64,000 nucleotides of DNA from Cunninghamia lanceolata (lineage: Eukaryota > Streptophyta > Pinopsida > Cupressales > Cupressaceae). The stretch covers positions 2,790,001 to 2,854,000 of the forward strand of contig BSBN01000040.1 in assembly GCA_027924645.1 (NCBI GenBank), in the 5' to 3' direction. The notes beneath the pieces are model-generated. The model was given only the letters and a program-made list of their open reading frames with translations, did not search any database and had not been told where the DNA came from. Below are positions 1 to 10,289 of this stretch, one piece after another. Made by a program: the position numbers and the translations under genes. Position 1 is the stretch's first letter, and every line of letters starts with the position of its first letter.

Positions 1-660
1 AATGGCATGACATTCCAGCAAAAAGTGCCCCATGGACAAGTAAAAGTTGTCTTATGTTGGTCTTCTGGTGCTATCCTGATCTGATTATATCCTGAGAAGC
101 CATCCATGAGAGATAACATGGTATGCCATGTTGTCAAGTCAACTATGATATCTATATTTGACAACAGAAAATCATCCTTGCAGCAAGCTTTGTTTAGATC
201 TCTAAAATCATTGCATAGTCTGACTCGGCCATCAGGTTTGGACACTAGTACTATGTTGGAGACCCATTCTGTATAGTCTACAGCTCTGATGAACCCTACA
301 TCTAGTAATTTCTTGAGTTCTTCTTTTACAAGCAATGCTATGTGTGGATGTATTTTTCTAAGTTTCTGTTTCACTAGTTTCACTCCTAGATCTAATGGAA
401 GATGATGTAGAATCAAGTCTGGATCTAACCCCGACATATCTGCATATGACCAAGCAAAATTGATTTTCTTTCTCTTGAAGAATGGTACAAACTTAGTCTT
501 CTCTAGTGGGGTTAGAGACTTAGCAAAGTAAATGATCTTAGGTTGTTCCTTTGTTCCAATGTTAACAGGCTCTGTGGGTTCCACAACAATCTGAGACTTC
601 TCCTGGTGTATGTCATCGGGGAGAGTGTCAAGCCTTCCATCGTCAAGTGCCACAGTTGGG
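1..660 (-). pseudogene. gypsy reverse transcriptase, N-terminal part (truncated by window edge)
   Basis: RNA-dependent DNA polymerase of the gypsy element. The minus strand is open to the window edge and shows the FAWSYADMSGLDP segment that precedes RT, then the palm: a GFIRAV-type motif, VSNIVLVSKPDG, an LCNDFRDLNKA motif, and catalytic motif A in LSLMDGFSGYNQI. It then runs into APEDQHKTTFTCPWGTF and is lost at base 1, so the YxDD motif lies outside. The family normally has a proline after NKA and PLP in the next strand; here these read CCKDDFLL, which suggests missense decay. A frame change separates it from the linker ORF that ends at 692. The type of element is near certain; activity is very unlikely. 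Confidence 0.85.
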
Positions 661-691
661 TTTTCACCATTAGATGCATCCTTTCTTTTTA

Positions 692-1423
692 CTATTTGGG
701 ATCTGACACTGTCGCAGAGTAGTTTTCACCATCAAATCCATTTTTTATTTTGATATTTTTGCGACTGGAAGGCTTGGCACCCTCTCCAAAATAAGCCACA
801 GTATTAAGTTTAATAGCAAAGCCAGCTTTATGATCTCCTTTAGGTAGGTGGTCCCTAAGTTCCATGTAATCAATATAGGCATCGTCATTTTGGAACATAT
901 CTAGTTGCGGGGTTCCTCGTAGATCCCAGTTAATAAGCTTAGGATGCACAAGGGGGAGGGAGTCAGAGGATAGATCTAATTCATTGATAGTTTGAATGGA
1001 TATACTAGGAGTATTGGTAGGGAGAGTGTTCAGGATGGTACTTTCCTCCAAATTGTTTATCGCGATAGAACTTGAACCTTCCTCGAAAGTCAAATTATAA
1101 GGGATAGGCAAATCACACTCTAATGGCCTATGCAGTAGCATTTGTCCCTCATGGTAGGGGCTATAAGTTTGAATGGTATCAACCTCTTTGTCATCATAGG
1201 AATGCTCTATCAGCTCATCCCACTCATAGTCATTGGAATCTATGTCACTGTCCTCTTTAAGTGTATGGATCATTTCCACTAGACAAGCATTTGCTTTAGC
1301 TTTGGCCTTATCCTTATATCCTAGACCTTTTGTAGTTCTAGCCAATGAGGATGAAGAAGGTTGAATGGGTTCTATGATTCCTTCTTTTCTTAGGCCGATG
1401 GGGCCTTGTCCTTCGTAACCCAT
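692..1423 (-). pseudogene. gypsy protease-RT linker with G-patch-like motif
   Basis: A 243-codon open stretch between retropepsin and RT. It opens with MGYEGQGPIGLRKEGI and, some 20 residues on, KGLGYKDK. This spaced glycine/aromatic pattern resembles the G-patch-like segment seen between protease and RT in some plant gypsy polyproteins. The remainder is acidic (for example KEDSDIDSNDYEWDEL) and has no recognisable domain. Its start codon is only the first Met in the open frame; the segment would normally be translated as part of gag-pol. A related segment begins MNYQGKGLGLHEQGI on the minus strand at 5465, which ties the two neighbouring modules to the same element family. Confidence 0.65.
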
Positions 1424-1716
1424 TCTATGTAGGATAGATTCACCTCACCCATAGATTTTCGTTGGGAGCTTAGGTGGTTCCTGTTGTGTGCTCTCTTCTT
1501 CTTCAGTATAAAGCCATTGTAGGATATCTCTTTCCTCTATTTCATCTGATAGAGTCCCTCATTTTACAAAGGGAGCTATGGGAAGCGTAGGAGGAGCAGA
1601 TGGCTTTGGAAAATGCTTGGATCGCCCAAAGGATCTAGGAGATAAAGGCATTTTGGCGAGATTGAGGCTGTGCTCGATGGAGTATTCCCCTACTCCTATT
1701 TTTTGATGGTAATTTT

Positions 1717-2247
1717 CTACTCTTTGGGCTTTGATGAGAAAGCTTCAAAGGTAGAATCATGTTGTGGGGTAGGGGACGTAGATACTCTATTGTTTGGTAT
1801 GATGCAATCAGGTTTTGAAAGGACAAAGTTGCAATGTTGAAAGGGGTCAGGGTCACCTTGGATGATGACTTGCTTGCCATTATGAGGGAATTTTATGCAT
1901 TGGTGATAGGTAGAAGGCACAACCTTCATGGCATGAATCCATGATCTACCTAGAAGAATATTATAGGTGAGCTCCCTATCTAGGACTTGGCACACAATGT
2001 CTTTTATTATCGGTCCCACTTGTATGGGTAATACCACTATTCCTTTGGTAGTTCTCTCTTCTTCATCATAGGCTTTGATAGTAATCTTCTTCCTTGGATC
2101 AACTACATTTTTAGAGAACCCCAATGTAAGGACTAGCTTTAACATGCAAATATTTAAACCAGCTCCCCCATCAATGAGAACTCTCTTGATGCGGTGCTTA
2201 TGGATGAAGGCAACAATGTGCAAAGGGGTGTTATGGGGTTGAGACAC
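1717..2247 (-). pseudogene. gypsy retropepsin-like aspartic protease
   Basis: Polyprotein-processing protease. The active-site strand reads KRVLIDGGAGLNI: the catalytic Asp is present, followed by GGA where many retropepsins have SGA or TGA. About 75 residues later ILLGRSWIHAM matches the ILGR-W signature near the end of plant retropepsin domains, followed by a second strand with CIKF. The domain is intact over about 130 residues but is separated by a frameshift from the preceding linker and by stops from the following one. Asp-protease identity is firm from the two motifs; the GGA variant may simply be this lineage's form. Confidence 0.8.
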
Positions 2248-2264
2248 TGAGAGGTCATCTTGTT

Positions 2265-2582
2265 TGGTAAATGATATGGTAAAGTTGAGGAGGTCAAATT
2301 ACCTACCATGGCCTGAAACTTCTTTTGGGCCAAATTAGTGGGTACAGTCATTTCCACTAAGGCTTTATCGAGAATCTCCTTGTGGGAAGGAGATAGATGC
2401 AACAACTCTAGGATAGAAATGTAGGCAGGAGTCTTCCGTAGTTGGTCTATGACACTATATTGATGGAAGTTGGACTGAGAAGGTGATGACCTTGGAGGAA
2501 TGGTATTCAACGTGACCTTACCACTGCGGGTAATTATATTGCAATCCGTTCTATTGGGCTCTGATCGTTTGGGCGTAACCAC
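2265..2582 (-). pseudogene. gypsy gag-protease linker
   Basis: The open frame holds an ITRSGKV segment and then QLRKTPAYISILELLHLSP followed by KEILDKALVEM and FQAMVGN. This helical block typically precedes the retropepsin domain in Tat-like plant gypsy polyproteins. The frame then shifts near position 2290 into the protease frame. There is no independent function; it is part of the broken gag-pol. Confidence 0.6.
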
Positions 2583-2703
2583 ATTGATTTGTGGGACATG
2601 CTCTGATATGCAATTGATGGTATAATCGAATGGCGCACTTGCGTAATTGGCATTACTATTCCCATTATTCTAATTTTGCCTATTGTGATTGTTGTTGTTG
2701 TTA

Positions 2704-2736
2704 CTATTGTTGTTGTTTCCGTTGTTTGTTTTTGTT

Positions 2737-2768
<32 letters not shown>

Positions 2769-4320
2769 ATGGCCTATCATGATTGAGAAGCAGATCTTTG
2801 TAAGTCATGTGCGTCTCATTAGAAGTATGTTGATGAGCTCCTCCTTGATTTTGATCAAGCGCATCTTGAATAACATGTTTGAGATGGATACAATTATTGG
2901 TTGTATGTCCTCTTCCTCTATGATACTCACAATAGTTGGTGTCTTTCCAATAGTGAGGTTTGATTTGAGGTTCGTAATCACTTGTTGGCGGTAGAGAGAT
3001 TTCATTGTTGGCCAATAGCTTCCTTAATGCAGATTCTTGGGACTCACCTAGTGGTGTGAACTTTCACCTTAGATTTGAGTTGAACCACAGTCTTGGCTCT
3101 CAAGAGAATGTTTTGTTGGGCATAGCATTGCCTGTCTCTCCTTTGAGAGTGAGTATTGGCTGTTGTTTGGGAGCTACCACCTTGGCATCAACTACTCCAT
3201 CGTTGACAACATTTTTATTCTTAGTCCAAAACTTTGATTTGTCAGTCATGTAGTTGGAGGTAGGTGTGTCCTTGTATAACTTGATTTGCCCCTTGGCAAT
3301 CATAGCTTTCTCAGAGAATAATCCCATTTCAATGACCTTTGAAAATGAACTAGGGCATTGAATTTGTATTTGGTAGCTAAGATCAGAGTTAAGGTTGTGT
3401 ACAAACATCTCCATTAATTGCTTCTAAGGTACATCATATGAGCATTTGCTTGCTAGTTGTCTCCATCTTTGTAGGAAGGAGGTGAATGATTCACCACTCT
3501 TTTGCTTGGTATTGCATAAATCAAGCATGGAGACTTCATGTTCAATATTGTACGAGAAGTGCATGATGAATTTGTTGACTAACTCATCAAAAATTTTGAT
3601 GCCCGGTGGAAGCTGTGAGAACCACTCCATGGCTTGACTACCTAGAGATCTAGGGAATAGTCTCATTAAGTAAGTCTCATTGTGAGCTACTTCCATGCAT
3701 GCTACATTGAATTCCCTAATGTGATCTCTAGGGTCCCCTTTCCCTTTGTATTTGTCAAACTTAGGAACTTTGAATCGAAAGGGAAATGGTGTCATGTTCA
3801 AACTTTTATCAAAGGGGTACGGTGCAATATCTTCCAAGGAGTATGTTTTGGTGTTTGTACCCGTCTTGAGATCCGTCATTTGTTGTGTTAGACCCTCGAT
3901 TTGTTTCCTCATTTCTTCCATAGGAGTGCTTGGGTCTATGGATTTCTTTCCTTTTCCATGATTATCCTCTACGGTTTCTTGGATTTTTCTTAGATCGAAA
4001 TTGACAGAGAGTTTAATTCCAAGATTTGCAAGATGATAAAAATACTTGTGAGGGTCCTCATGGAGTACTTTCTCTAGCAAGCATTGGAATTTCTAATCTT
4101 GGAGGTGTCCTTGATACTCTTCATGAGAGATTTCCTCATCACTATCATGAGGGGTGACAATGTGGTTAGATGATCTGGCCATTTCAAGTTGCTTTTTGTA
4201 TTGAGATCTAGTAAGAACCATGCAAGGTGATGTGGGATGTGGTGGGATGAAACTAGAGATTTTGGCAAGATGTCGGTGGAGACTGCTGAGAATATGATAC
4301 TTATGACAAGATTTGGACAA
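2704..4320 (-). pseudogene. gypsy gag (capsid and nucleocapsid), broken
   Basis: The structural protein of the element. The capsid region (4080-3424) contains the Retrotrans_gag pattern: FDKYKGKGDPRDHIREF, then AMEWFSQLPPG and SFTSFLQRWRQL. It continues in the same sense at 3414-3100 after a TAG codon. At 3015-2704 follows CEYHRGRGHTTNNC, a zinc-knuckle-like motif, and a poly-Asn tail encoded by an AAC repeat. The N-terminus is probably near 4320 or at an internal Met reading MVLTRSQ near 4220. In-frame stops include TAG codons near 4090 and 3421 and TGA codons near 3100 and 3070. They fit CAG-to-TAG and CGA-to-TGA changes. Confidence 0.8.
2740..2768 (+). repeat. (GTT)n microsatellite
   Basis: About nine uninterrupted GTT triplets, inside a longer imperfect GTT-rich tract from about 2688. 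On the coding (minus) strand it encodes a poly-Asn run at the end of the gag remnant. Confidence 0.95.
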
Positions 4321-4639
4321 GGGACTCTTTCGATCAATGATTCCAAGTAAGATGGCCGATACAAGACGATCGCCACTAGTAAGGGTACTCGATACCTATC
4401 TTACTATGTAGGGACTAGTCGTGCACCAAGACCACTAGTGAAGTTCTGTGACTTACTAGGGTTACTTGAATCTAAAATGAAATGAAAAAAGGGCCTATGC
4501 TAATTTGATATGGGATACTTTTGACTTTGGACTCGGAAGACCTGATAGAAGGTAAATGAGATGACCAACGAAAGAGGGGGTATGCTATGGAATGGATGAA
4601 AAAGTGACTGCAAGGTAAGATCTAATCTTAGAGCTTGGA

Positions 4640-5319
4640 ACTAGACTGAAATGGGAACCCAGAAATGATAAAAATTTTCTCTCAAAGACTGTGGAAGTGC
4701 TCAATGTCACGCATGCACTAGAACAGATGCGTCATCAAAACTAGTAAATGCGCAACAAGTCAGCATAGAAGCGCCACACTGGTAAATTGCAGATGCACCG
4801 TAACAGGTAGTAAAAGTGTTGCAAGTAAGTGCAAATGCACCGCAGGTCGGCACAAATGCACAGCAGAAGAGGACGAATGCACCACTCTAGTTCTCTCAAT
4901 GATTTTTGCAAGTTTTTGGCAATTTTCTAATGTTTTTGGTATCTTTGGTTGCAAGAAGGTCTTTTTTATTTGATTTTTTGAAATTATGGCAAGAAGACAC
5001 AGCAAACACAAAGAATTTTTTTACTATTTTTTTATTTTTTTGTGATTTTTTTACTCTTTTTGGACTAAAAAGAAAGCAAGTACAATCCTAGGTTTCAAAG
5101 GACAGTATAAAACCAAATTCTCACTATCTCTAGTGAAGCATTTTCGGGAGGTGATAATCACCCTTCCCTGCATCGGATTATAGGGGTTTTTGGCCTACTA
5201 AAACAAAGGATGACTAATAAAGGCAACCGTTCGAGTGGTTATACATGTGGCAGCACTACTCTCCGTTATGGAGTCTCCCAGTCTGCAAGGGTTGCACCTT
5301 GGAGGGTTTTGGGGGAGGT
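4640..5319 (-). repeat. ~680 bp direct repeat, copy B (element 5' leader)
   Basis: This block aligns along its length with 6833-7502 in the same orientation, about 2.19 kb apart. Shared landmarks include the T-rich middle part, TATGGCAAGAAGACACA, a GGTGATAATCACCCTTCCC palindromic stretch, and CTCTCCGTTATGGAGTCTCC. On the minus strand it lies just upstream of gag, so it is best read as an LTR or 5' leader segment. Its far end overlaps the end of the G-patch-like ORF at 5465-5256. Confidence 0.8.
4690..4885. repeat. Degenerate ATGCGC-type minisatellite, cluster 1
   Basis: Roughly 20-25 bp units centred on AAATGCGC, GATGCACCG or CATGCACT, loosely repeated. It lies in the gag-proximal part of leader copy B. 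Confidence 0.6.
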
Positions 5320-6836
5320 GGTGGAGTGGAGGAAGTACCAACATCTTGAGATTGTTCATCTTGGGGTGTGTATCCAAGGCCATATGAAGGAGGAGGAACA
5401 TTGACATGGACGGGCTCCAAAATACCTTGTTCGTGAAGGCCTAAGCCTTTACCTTGATAGTTCATATGTTAGAGTATGCGGTGGACAGTAGGATTATGTG
5501 TAGGTGGAACACTAGACACAAGTTATTTATTGGATGGAGACAATAAGATAGAGGATAATGGTTTCTAGTGTTCTAAGGAGGAACACTCATGAATGAAGGT
5601 GGTAAGACCAAGGATATATGGTGGGGGATTTGCAGCATGGTCGATAATGGATGGCGGAGGAGTATTATTGGTTTGATCTTCTACGCTTGCTTGGGAGGCA
5701 AGTGTCTCATCAAAGGAAGAGGAAGTTGTTGAATCTTGGATGGGATTAGATGGGCTTATAAGGTCAGGACCATGGAACGCATAAAGTGGGCTAAGAGGAT
5801 CATCATGGTCTGCTTGATCATAGATAGACTCTTGATCGTAGGTGGGATCTTGATCATAGATAGGATTTAGCGTGATGGGATTAAAGTGCTCTTGTATATG
5901 TTCTTCATCAACGATAATAGCCTGATCACAGAAAGGATAGAGGTTATGGAGAGGACGACATTGGATTTCTAGCTCATGTATAGGATCAAGTTGCTTATGG
6001 ATAGCTTCTTCATCAAAGGTAGTATCTTGATCTTGGGAAAGATATAGGTCACAAATGGATTGAGATTGGATTTCTTGCTCATGCATAGGTATAGGATCAT
6101 CGAAAAGATAAAGGTTATGCATGGGCCGAATGGGGGTGCTTTGATCTTGATTTAGACAAAGGTCGAATGTTTCCATATGTTCTAAAGTGTGCTCTTAACA
6201 TAACTCTTGGGTTGTTTGAATGGAAGTGGAGGTAAAGGTTTCTTGGATAGTATTTTGGTCAACAATATGAAGGTACGATGGACCTTGAATTTGGTTCCAA
6301 GTAGGAGACTTTTCAACAAGCTCGAGGGGTTACCAATTACATGAGGTTGGTGCAATGGACATGTTTGAAGGCTCTTTGATAAGGTCAAGGACTAGAATTT
6401 GAGGACATGGTTGACTCTCTGCTGGTAGTCCTTGGATCACATCCTTTGTGGGCATTTGGGTAGATGAATGAGGTAATGGATGAGTGGATTTGGAGTTCTC
6501 CATGGTACGATTAGTATGCTTTGGGCCATGTGTTCTAGGAGATGGTGAAGGAGGACTAGTAGACAAAGTGGTATATGATATCCAACTTGAGGTAGTGCTT
6601 GCCTTGTCAAGAGTATCATGAAGATGAGAAAAGGATGTATGCTTTTGGGGCAAGGTGTAGCTAGTACTGGCTTGTTCAGCTTGTAAGATTATCATTTTTT
6701 GTTGTATCACTTGGAGTTCTTGAGCAATTGCTATACGATCCTGGGGCAAGATATCGAAGCCTAATTGCTCTTGTAGGTATTGGAGTTCTTGAGCAATTAC
6801 TTCTAAGTGGTTTGTCATTTCAATAAAAACTGACAC
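5256..6836 (-). pseudogene. Truncated gypsy module: coiled-coil ORF, repeat-rich acidic ORF, G-patch-like tail
   Basis: Three minus-strand open pieces lie in series. Piece 6836-6330 starts right at the end of repeat copy A and holds a heptad-like segment (VIAQELQYLQEQLGF, then IAQELQVIQQKM) that could form a coiled coil. Piece 6176-5565 is acidic and built of degenerate repeats: HNLYLF, CDLYLS and HNLYPF alternate with EQEIQ and ELEIQ, then YDQ repeats occur. Piece 5465-5256 begins MNYQGKGLGLHEQGI, the G-patch-like linker that elsewhere lies between PR and RT. Capsid, zinc knuckle and protease are absent between the first and last pieces, so this looks like an internally deleted copy. Confidence 0.55.
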
Positions 6837-7502
6837 AAGACTAAAATGGGTACCTAGAAAACCTAAAAATTTTCTCTAAAAAGATGTGGAAGTACTCACT
6901 GTTATGCATGCGCAGGAACATATGTGTAGTAGAAAAGGATAAAAGCGCAGAAAGTCGACACAGATGCGCAATACTAGTAAAAAATAGATGCACAATAACA
7001 GGTGGTATAAGCACAGCCAGTTGGTATAAATGCGTAGCCAGTCAGAACAAATGCGCAACAGAAAGTGATAAAAGCGCAGCTCTAGTTTTTTCAGTGTTTT
7101 TGCATATTTTTGGTAATTTTCTTATTTTTTTGGTATCTTTGGCTGCAAGAAGGTCTTTCTGATCTGATTTTCTATAATTATGGCAAGAAGACACATCAAA
7201 CACAAAGAATGCTTTTATGGTTTTTTTTTTGGTAATTTTTTGGACTCTTTTTGACATAAAAACAAGTACAATCATAGGCTTCAAAGGACAATATAAACCG
7301 AATTCTCACTATCTCTAATGAAGCATCTTCAGGAGGTGATAATCACCCTTCCCTGCACTGGATTATAGGGGTTTTTGGCTACTAAAAACAAAGGTGTTTA
7401 ATAAGTGCAACCGTTCGAGTGGTATACATGCGGCAGCACTACTCTCCGTTATGGAGTCTCCCAGCCTACAAGGGTTGTGCCTTGGAGGCTTTTGGGGGAG
7501 GT
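6833..7502 (-). repeat. ~670 bp direct repeat, copy A (element 5' leader)
   Basis: Counterpart of 4640-5319. The match starts where the ORF beginning at 6836 starts and ends in a GGGGGAGG run, after which the two copies share nothing. Differences are scattered substitutions and T-run length changes, so the duplication is old. Confidence 0.8.
6900..7085. repeat. Degenerate ATGCGC-type minisatellite, cluster 2
   Basis: Same motif and spacing as the cluster in copy B: ATGCGCA, AAGCGCAG and GATGCACA at about 20-25 bp intervals within leader copy A. Confidence 0.6.
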
Positions 7503-7559
7503 TGGCTGTCGGTATAACACAACTTTGCTCGTTGTTTGAAGCTTTCACTCCAAACATAA

Positions 7560-8930
7560 TTTATTTATAGTGGCTTGGTAGAGCTTGACTTTAGCTTGTT
7601 ACCACTTAGGTTCATTCCTACTTGGATGGATGGTATCCAAGAGCAGGCCCCTCTAAAGGAAAAACACATGCGAAAATGATATGTCTGGCATTTTGGTCAC
7701 CTAAGATAGGGGAGATCATAGGCCTGGTATCATTCCCAAAAACACAAAAGACAATGGTTCTTTTGCCATAGTTAAAAATAAAAACACAAAAGAGCCGTCA
7801 GCAACCCGCGGTTCACTCAAACCTCAGGCATAAAGCAAACATAGTCCAATCCCATTGCACCGAGCGCCTCTCAATCCATCTCAGTCAGCATATGTTGCTA
7901 CAACATCAGCATGGGAAACTGCTCCCTAGACATCAGTGTATCGCGTATGTCCTCCTACAAGCACACAAAGCAAGGCATCAACTTAAAGTTGCAAGTACCA
8001 TGCTCAACATATCTATAGAAACATATCAAATAACTTAACATATCAAATTGATCAAAACAGCACACTACATCTCTTGACTAGATTCCTGCAATCTCAGAGA
8101 TAGCTTATTGATTGATGCTCATACAAGATGCCAATCGAGTCAATTCTGTTAAGTAAACTGCCTATCTATATCATATGTGCCATAATAGAAGGTAAATGTG
8201 CCATTTCTTATCAAATGCACCACTTCTGATGCATGCACATCAAGATTTCATGCATGCTCCATCCTATATCGTAAATGTGCCGCCCAATTGCATGCATCGT
8301 TTCATATCGTAAATGCGCCGTAGAATTATGCATGCGCTGACTTAACTCATGCATACGTAGCTTTAGTATATGCACTGTTCTATATCTTAAATGCACTAAA
8401 ATTTGACAGATGCACAGTTTCGCATGTCATATGCGCCAAACTGCGATCTGGTGCATTTGTCTACCCTAATTTCTCCTAGTATTTATTGCACTAAAATTTG
8501 ACTCTAAGTAAATTTTTTTGAGATACATACCAGGGGTCCTACCTCTACTAGCTGGTCAAATCGTCAGACTCGCTCAAAGCAATGCTCCTCGCATGGAATA
8601 TCCATCCTCGTGCTGACTACTCTATGCTCTATGCTCTCCTAATCTCTCAGAAGCAAATCAAACAAAGCCAAGTGTGCAAATGAATTATCTTGTGGACCCA
8701 ACTCCTATATATAACATGCAAACCCTAAAACTGGCTATGTGGTGACTATGACTACTTCTCGTACCCGTTTCTTCCTGTTTTCTTCCCATTTCTCAGAAAC
8801 GCATCCTGTTTTCTTCAATCCTAACCAAGTTTTCCCTTCATCTTCGTGAGATTGTCTGTCTCACGCCTTCTACCTTCTTCTCATCCAATCTCCTGAGGGG
8901 GCATCCTGTCATCATAACCTATACCAGGGG
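7560..8930. other. Non-coding spacer with a third ATGCGC cluster
   Basis: No gene is recognisable. The stretch 8195-8460 repeats ATGCGCC, ATGCACC and TGCATGC at short intervals, matching the clusters at 4.7 and 6.9 kb. This suggests LTR or leader sequence of the same minus-strand element family. The GC-richer part near 8900 contains GGGGCAAACTGGGGCA, a possible polypurine tract. Confidence 0.45.
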
Positions 8931-9011
8931 CAAACTGGGGCATGTATCATTATCAGACTATTTATTCTTTGAAGCAACGTTGTAAACTGCATTGCATCAA
9001 AGAGGGGTAAA

Positions 9012-10077
9012 ATGTATACGCCTAAAAATGACACGACTCAGTCTAAATAAACATTCTTAATATTTATTCCCTTCTAATTCTTCCATCAATAAATCAATTT
9101 ATTTATTTGATTCACATTCCTCTAAATTAATTAAATATCAAAATATTTAATTACCTCTTCTAAAGTCAAAATTAAATAAAAACCTTTATTTAATTAAATT
9201 CTTCTAATCCCTCCAACAAATTAAATAATACCAATTATTTAATTAGTTCTTCCAAATTCATTCTAAATTAAATAATATCAATTATTTAATTATTTCTTCC
9301 AATAATATCTTCTCTAAATTTAAATAAATCAAATATTTATTTAAGTTGTCTATTTCTTCTAAATTGAGTTATCTCTAAATATAATTCAATTCTTGTTCAC
9401 ATGCAATTAAATATTCTAAATATTTAATTGAGTTAAAATATCTTCTCATCCTCATGCAATTTCCATTCTCTAGTTCTATTCTCTTAACTAATTGATCTAT
9501 TCTTTTAATTGATTTTATCTCTTCAGTTAACTCATTCTTCTATTTTAGTAATTCCTCTCATGCAAAATATAGCAAGACACATGTCTTCTTCTTATTTGCA
9601 CACGTTCCTAACCGTTGTATACTGTTGATCTTCTCATTCTTTCTATACCATTGATCTTCTCATTCCCAAGTCTATAAATTCAACGCTCTTCTTCCATTTC
9701 ATTGATCCAAGCTTTAAGTAAACTTACTCTGCAGGAATTACAGCATGCCTTTGGCACCAATTCCTTCATTGCTTGTGATCAACCTTGTTACCACACTACT
9801 ATCATTGTTGTGAAGCTCATCTTCATGGCGAAACTTTCATAGCTGTTCCCATTTGAACATCTTGGAATCATAGCAAGGAAGTGCACCTTCTAAGGGCCAT
9901 ATTCATAGACAAGATCATTTGTGATAGGCGATCAATAGAAGCTGAGAATTAAAGGAGGTTTGCTTTGTATTGTTCATTGTTTGATTGAATCTCTTTTGTT
10001 CATTATTTCATTGAGTTTCGAGTATCATTGATATTATTATATTGATTATTCATGTTTATTCCATTTTTTCCTTAACA
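9012..10077 (+). mobile_element. LTR-like sequence (candidate 3' LTR)
   Basis: Begins TGTATACGCC directly after a purine-rich AAAGAGGGGTAAAA stretch that looks like a PPT, and ends ...CCTTAACA, giving TG...CA ends. The body 9060-9550 is AT-rich with many imperfect TTTAATTA palindromes. A TCTATAAATTC TATA-like site lies near 9671. No second LTR or target duplication was found, so the boundaries are tentative. Confidence 0.4.
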
Positions 10078-10079
10078 GG

Positions 10080-10282
10080 TCTTAACACACAAGTTTATAA
10101 ATATAATAACAATACCCAACCCCAACATATCATGTCCCTGATTTGATCTTAACACACACATTTAGAAATATAATAACAACACCCAACCCCCAACATAGCA
10201 TGCCCTTGAGTTGGTCCTAACACATAAGTTTAGAAATACAATAACAATACCTAACCCCAGCATACTCTGCCCCTAAGTTGAT
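10080..10282 (+). repeat. 67-68 bp tandem repeat, three units
   Basis: Units start at 10080, 10147 and 10215, with a partial fourth at 10282. Each opens TCTTAACACA or a close variant, followed by ATAATAACAA and an ACCCAACCCC core. It lies directly after the LTR-like block. Confidence 0.85.
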
Positions 10283-10289
10283 CTTAGAA

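Larger units (their letters stand above)
1..4320 (-). mobile_element. Decayed Ty3/gypsy (Tat-like) element, 5' part, cut by window edge
   Basis: On the minus strand the order is gag (about 4320-2704), gag-protease linker and retropepsin (2582-1717), G-patch-like linker (1423-692) and the first part of reverse transcriptase (660-1). RNase H, integrase and the 3' LTR would lie left of the window. The gag-PR-RT order and the RT sequence around LSLMDGFSGYNQI are those of plant Ty3/gypsy elements. The G-patch-like linker between PR and RT suggests the Tat group; that assignment is inference. Frameshifts and stop codons break the reading frame in several places, so this copy is dead. Confidence 0.85.

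Noticed and set aside
2689..2994. A plus-strand open frame starting with poly-Leu and poly-Val.
   Set aside because: It is created by reading the GTT microsatellite and antisense gag; no gene evidence.
8940..9011. An alternative LTR start at TGTATCATTATC (8944) after GGGGCAAACTGGGGCA.
   Set aside because: Equally plausible as a PPT-LTR junction to the one at 9012, but without a second LTR copy I could not choose; only one was listed.
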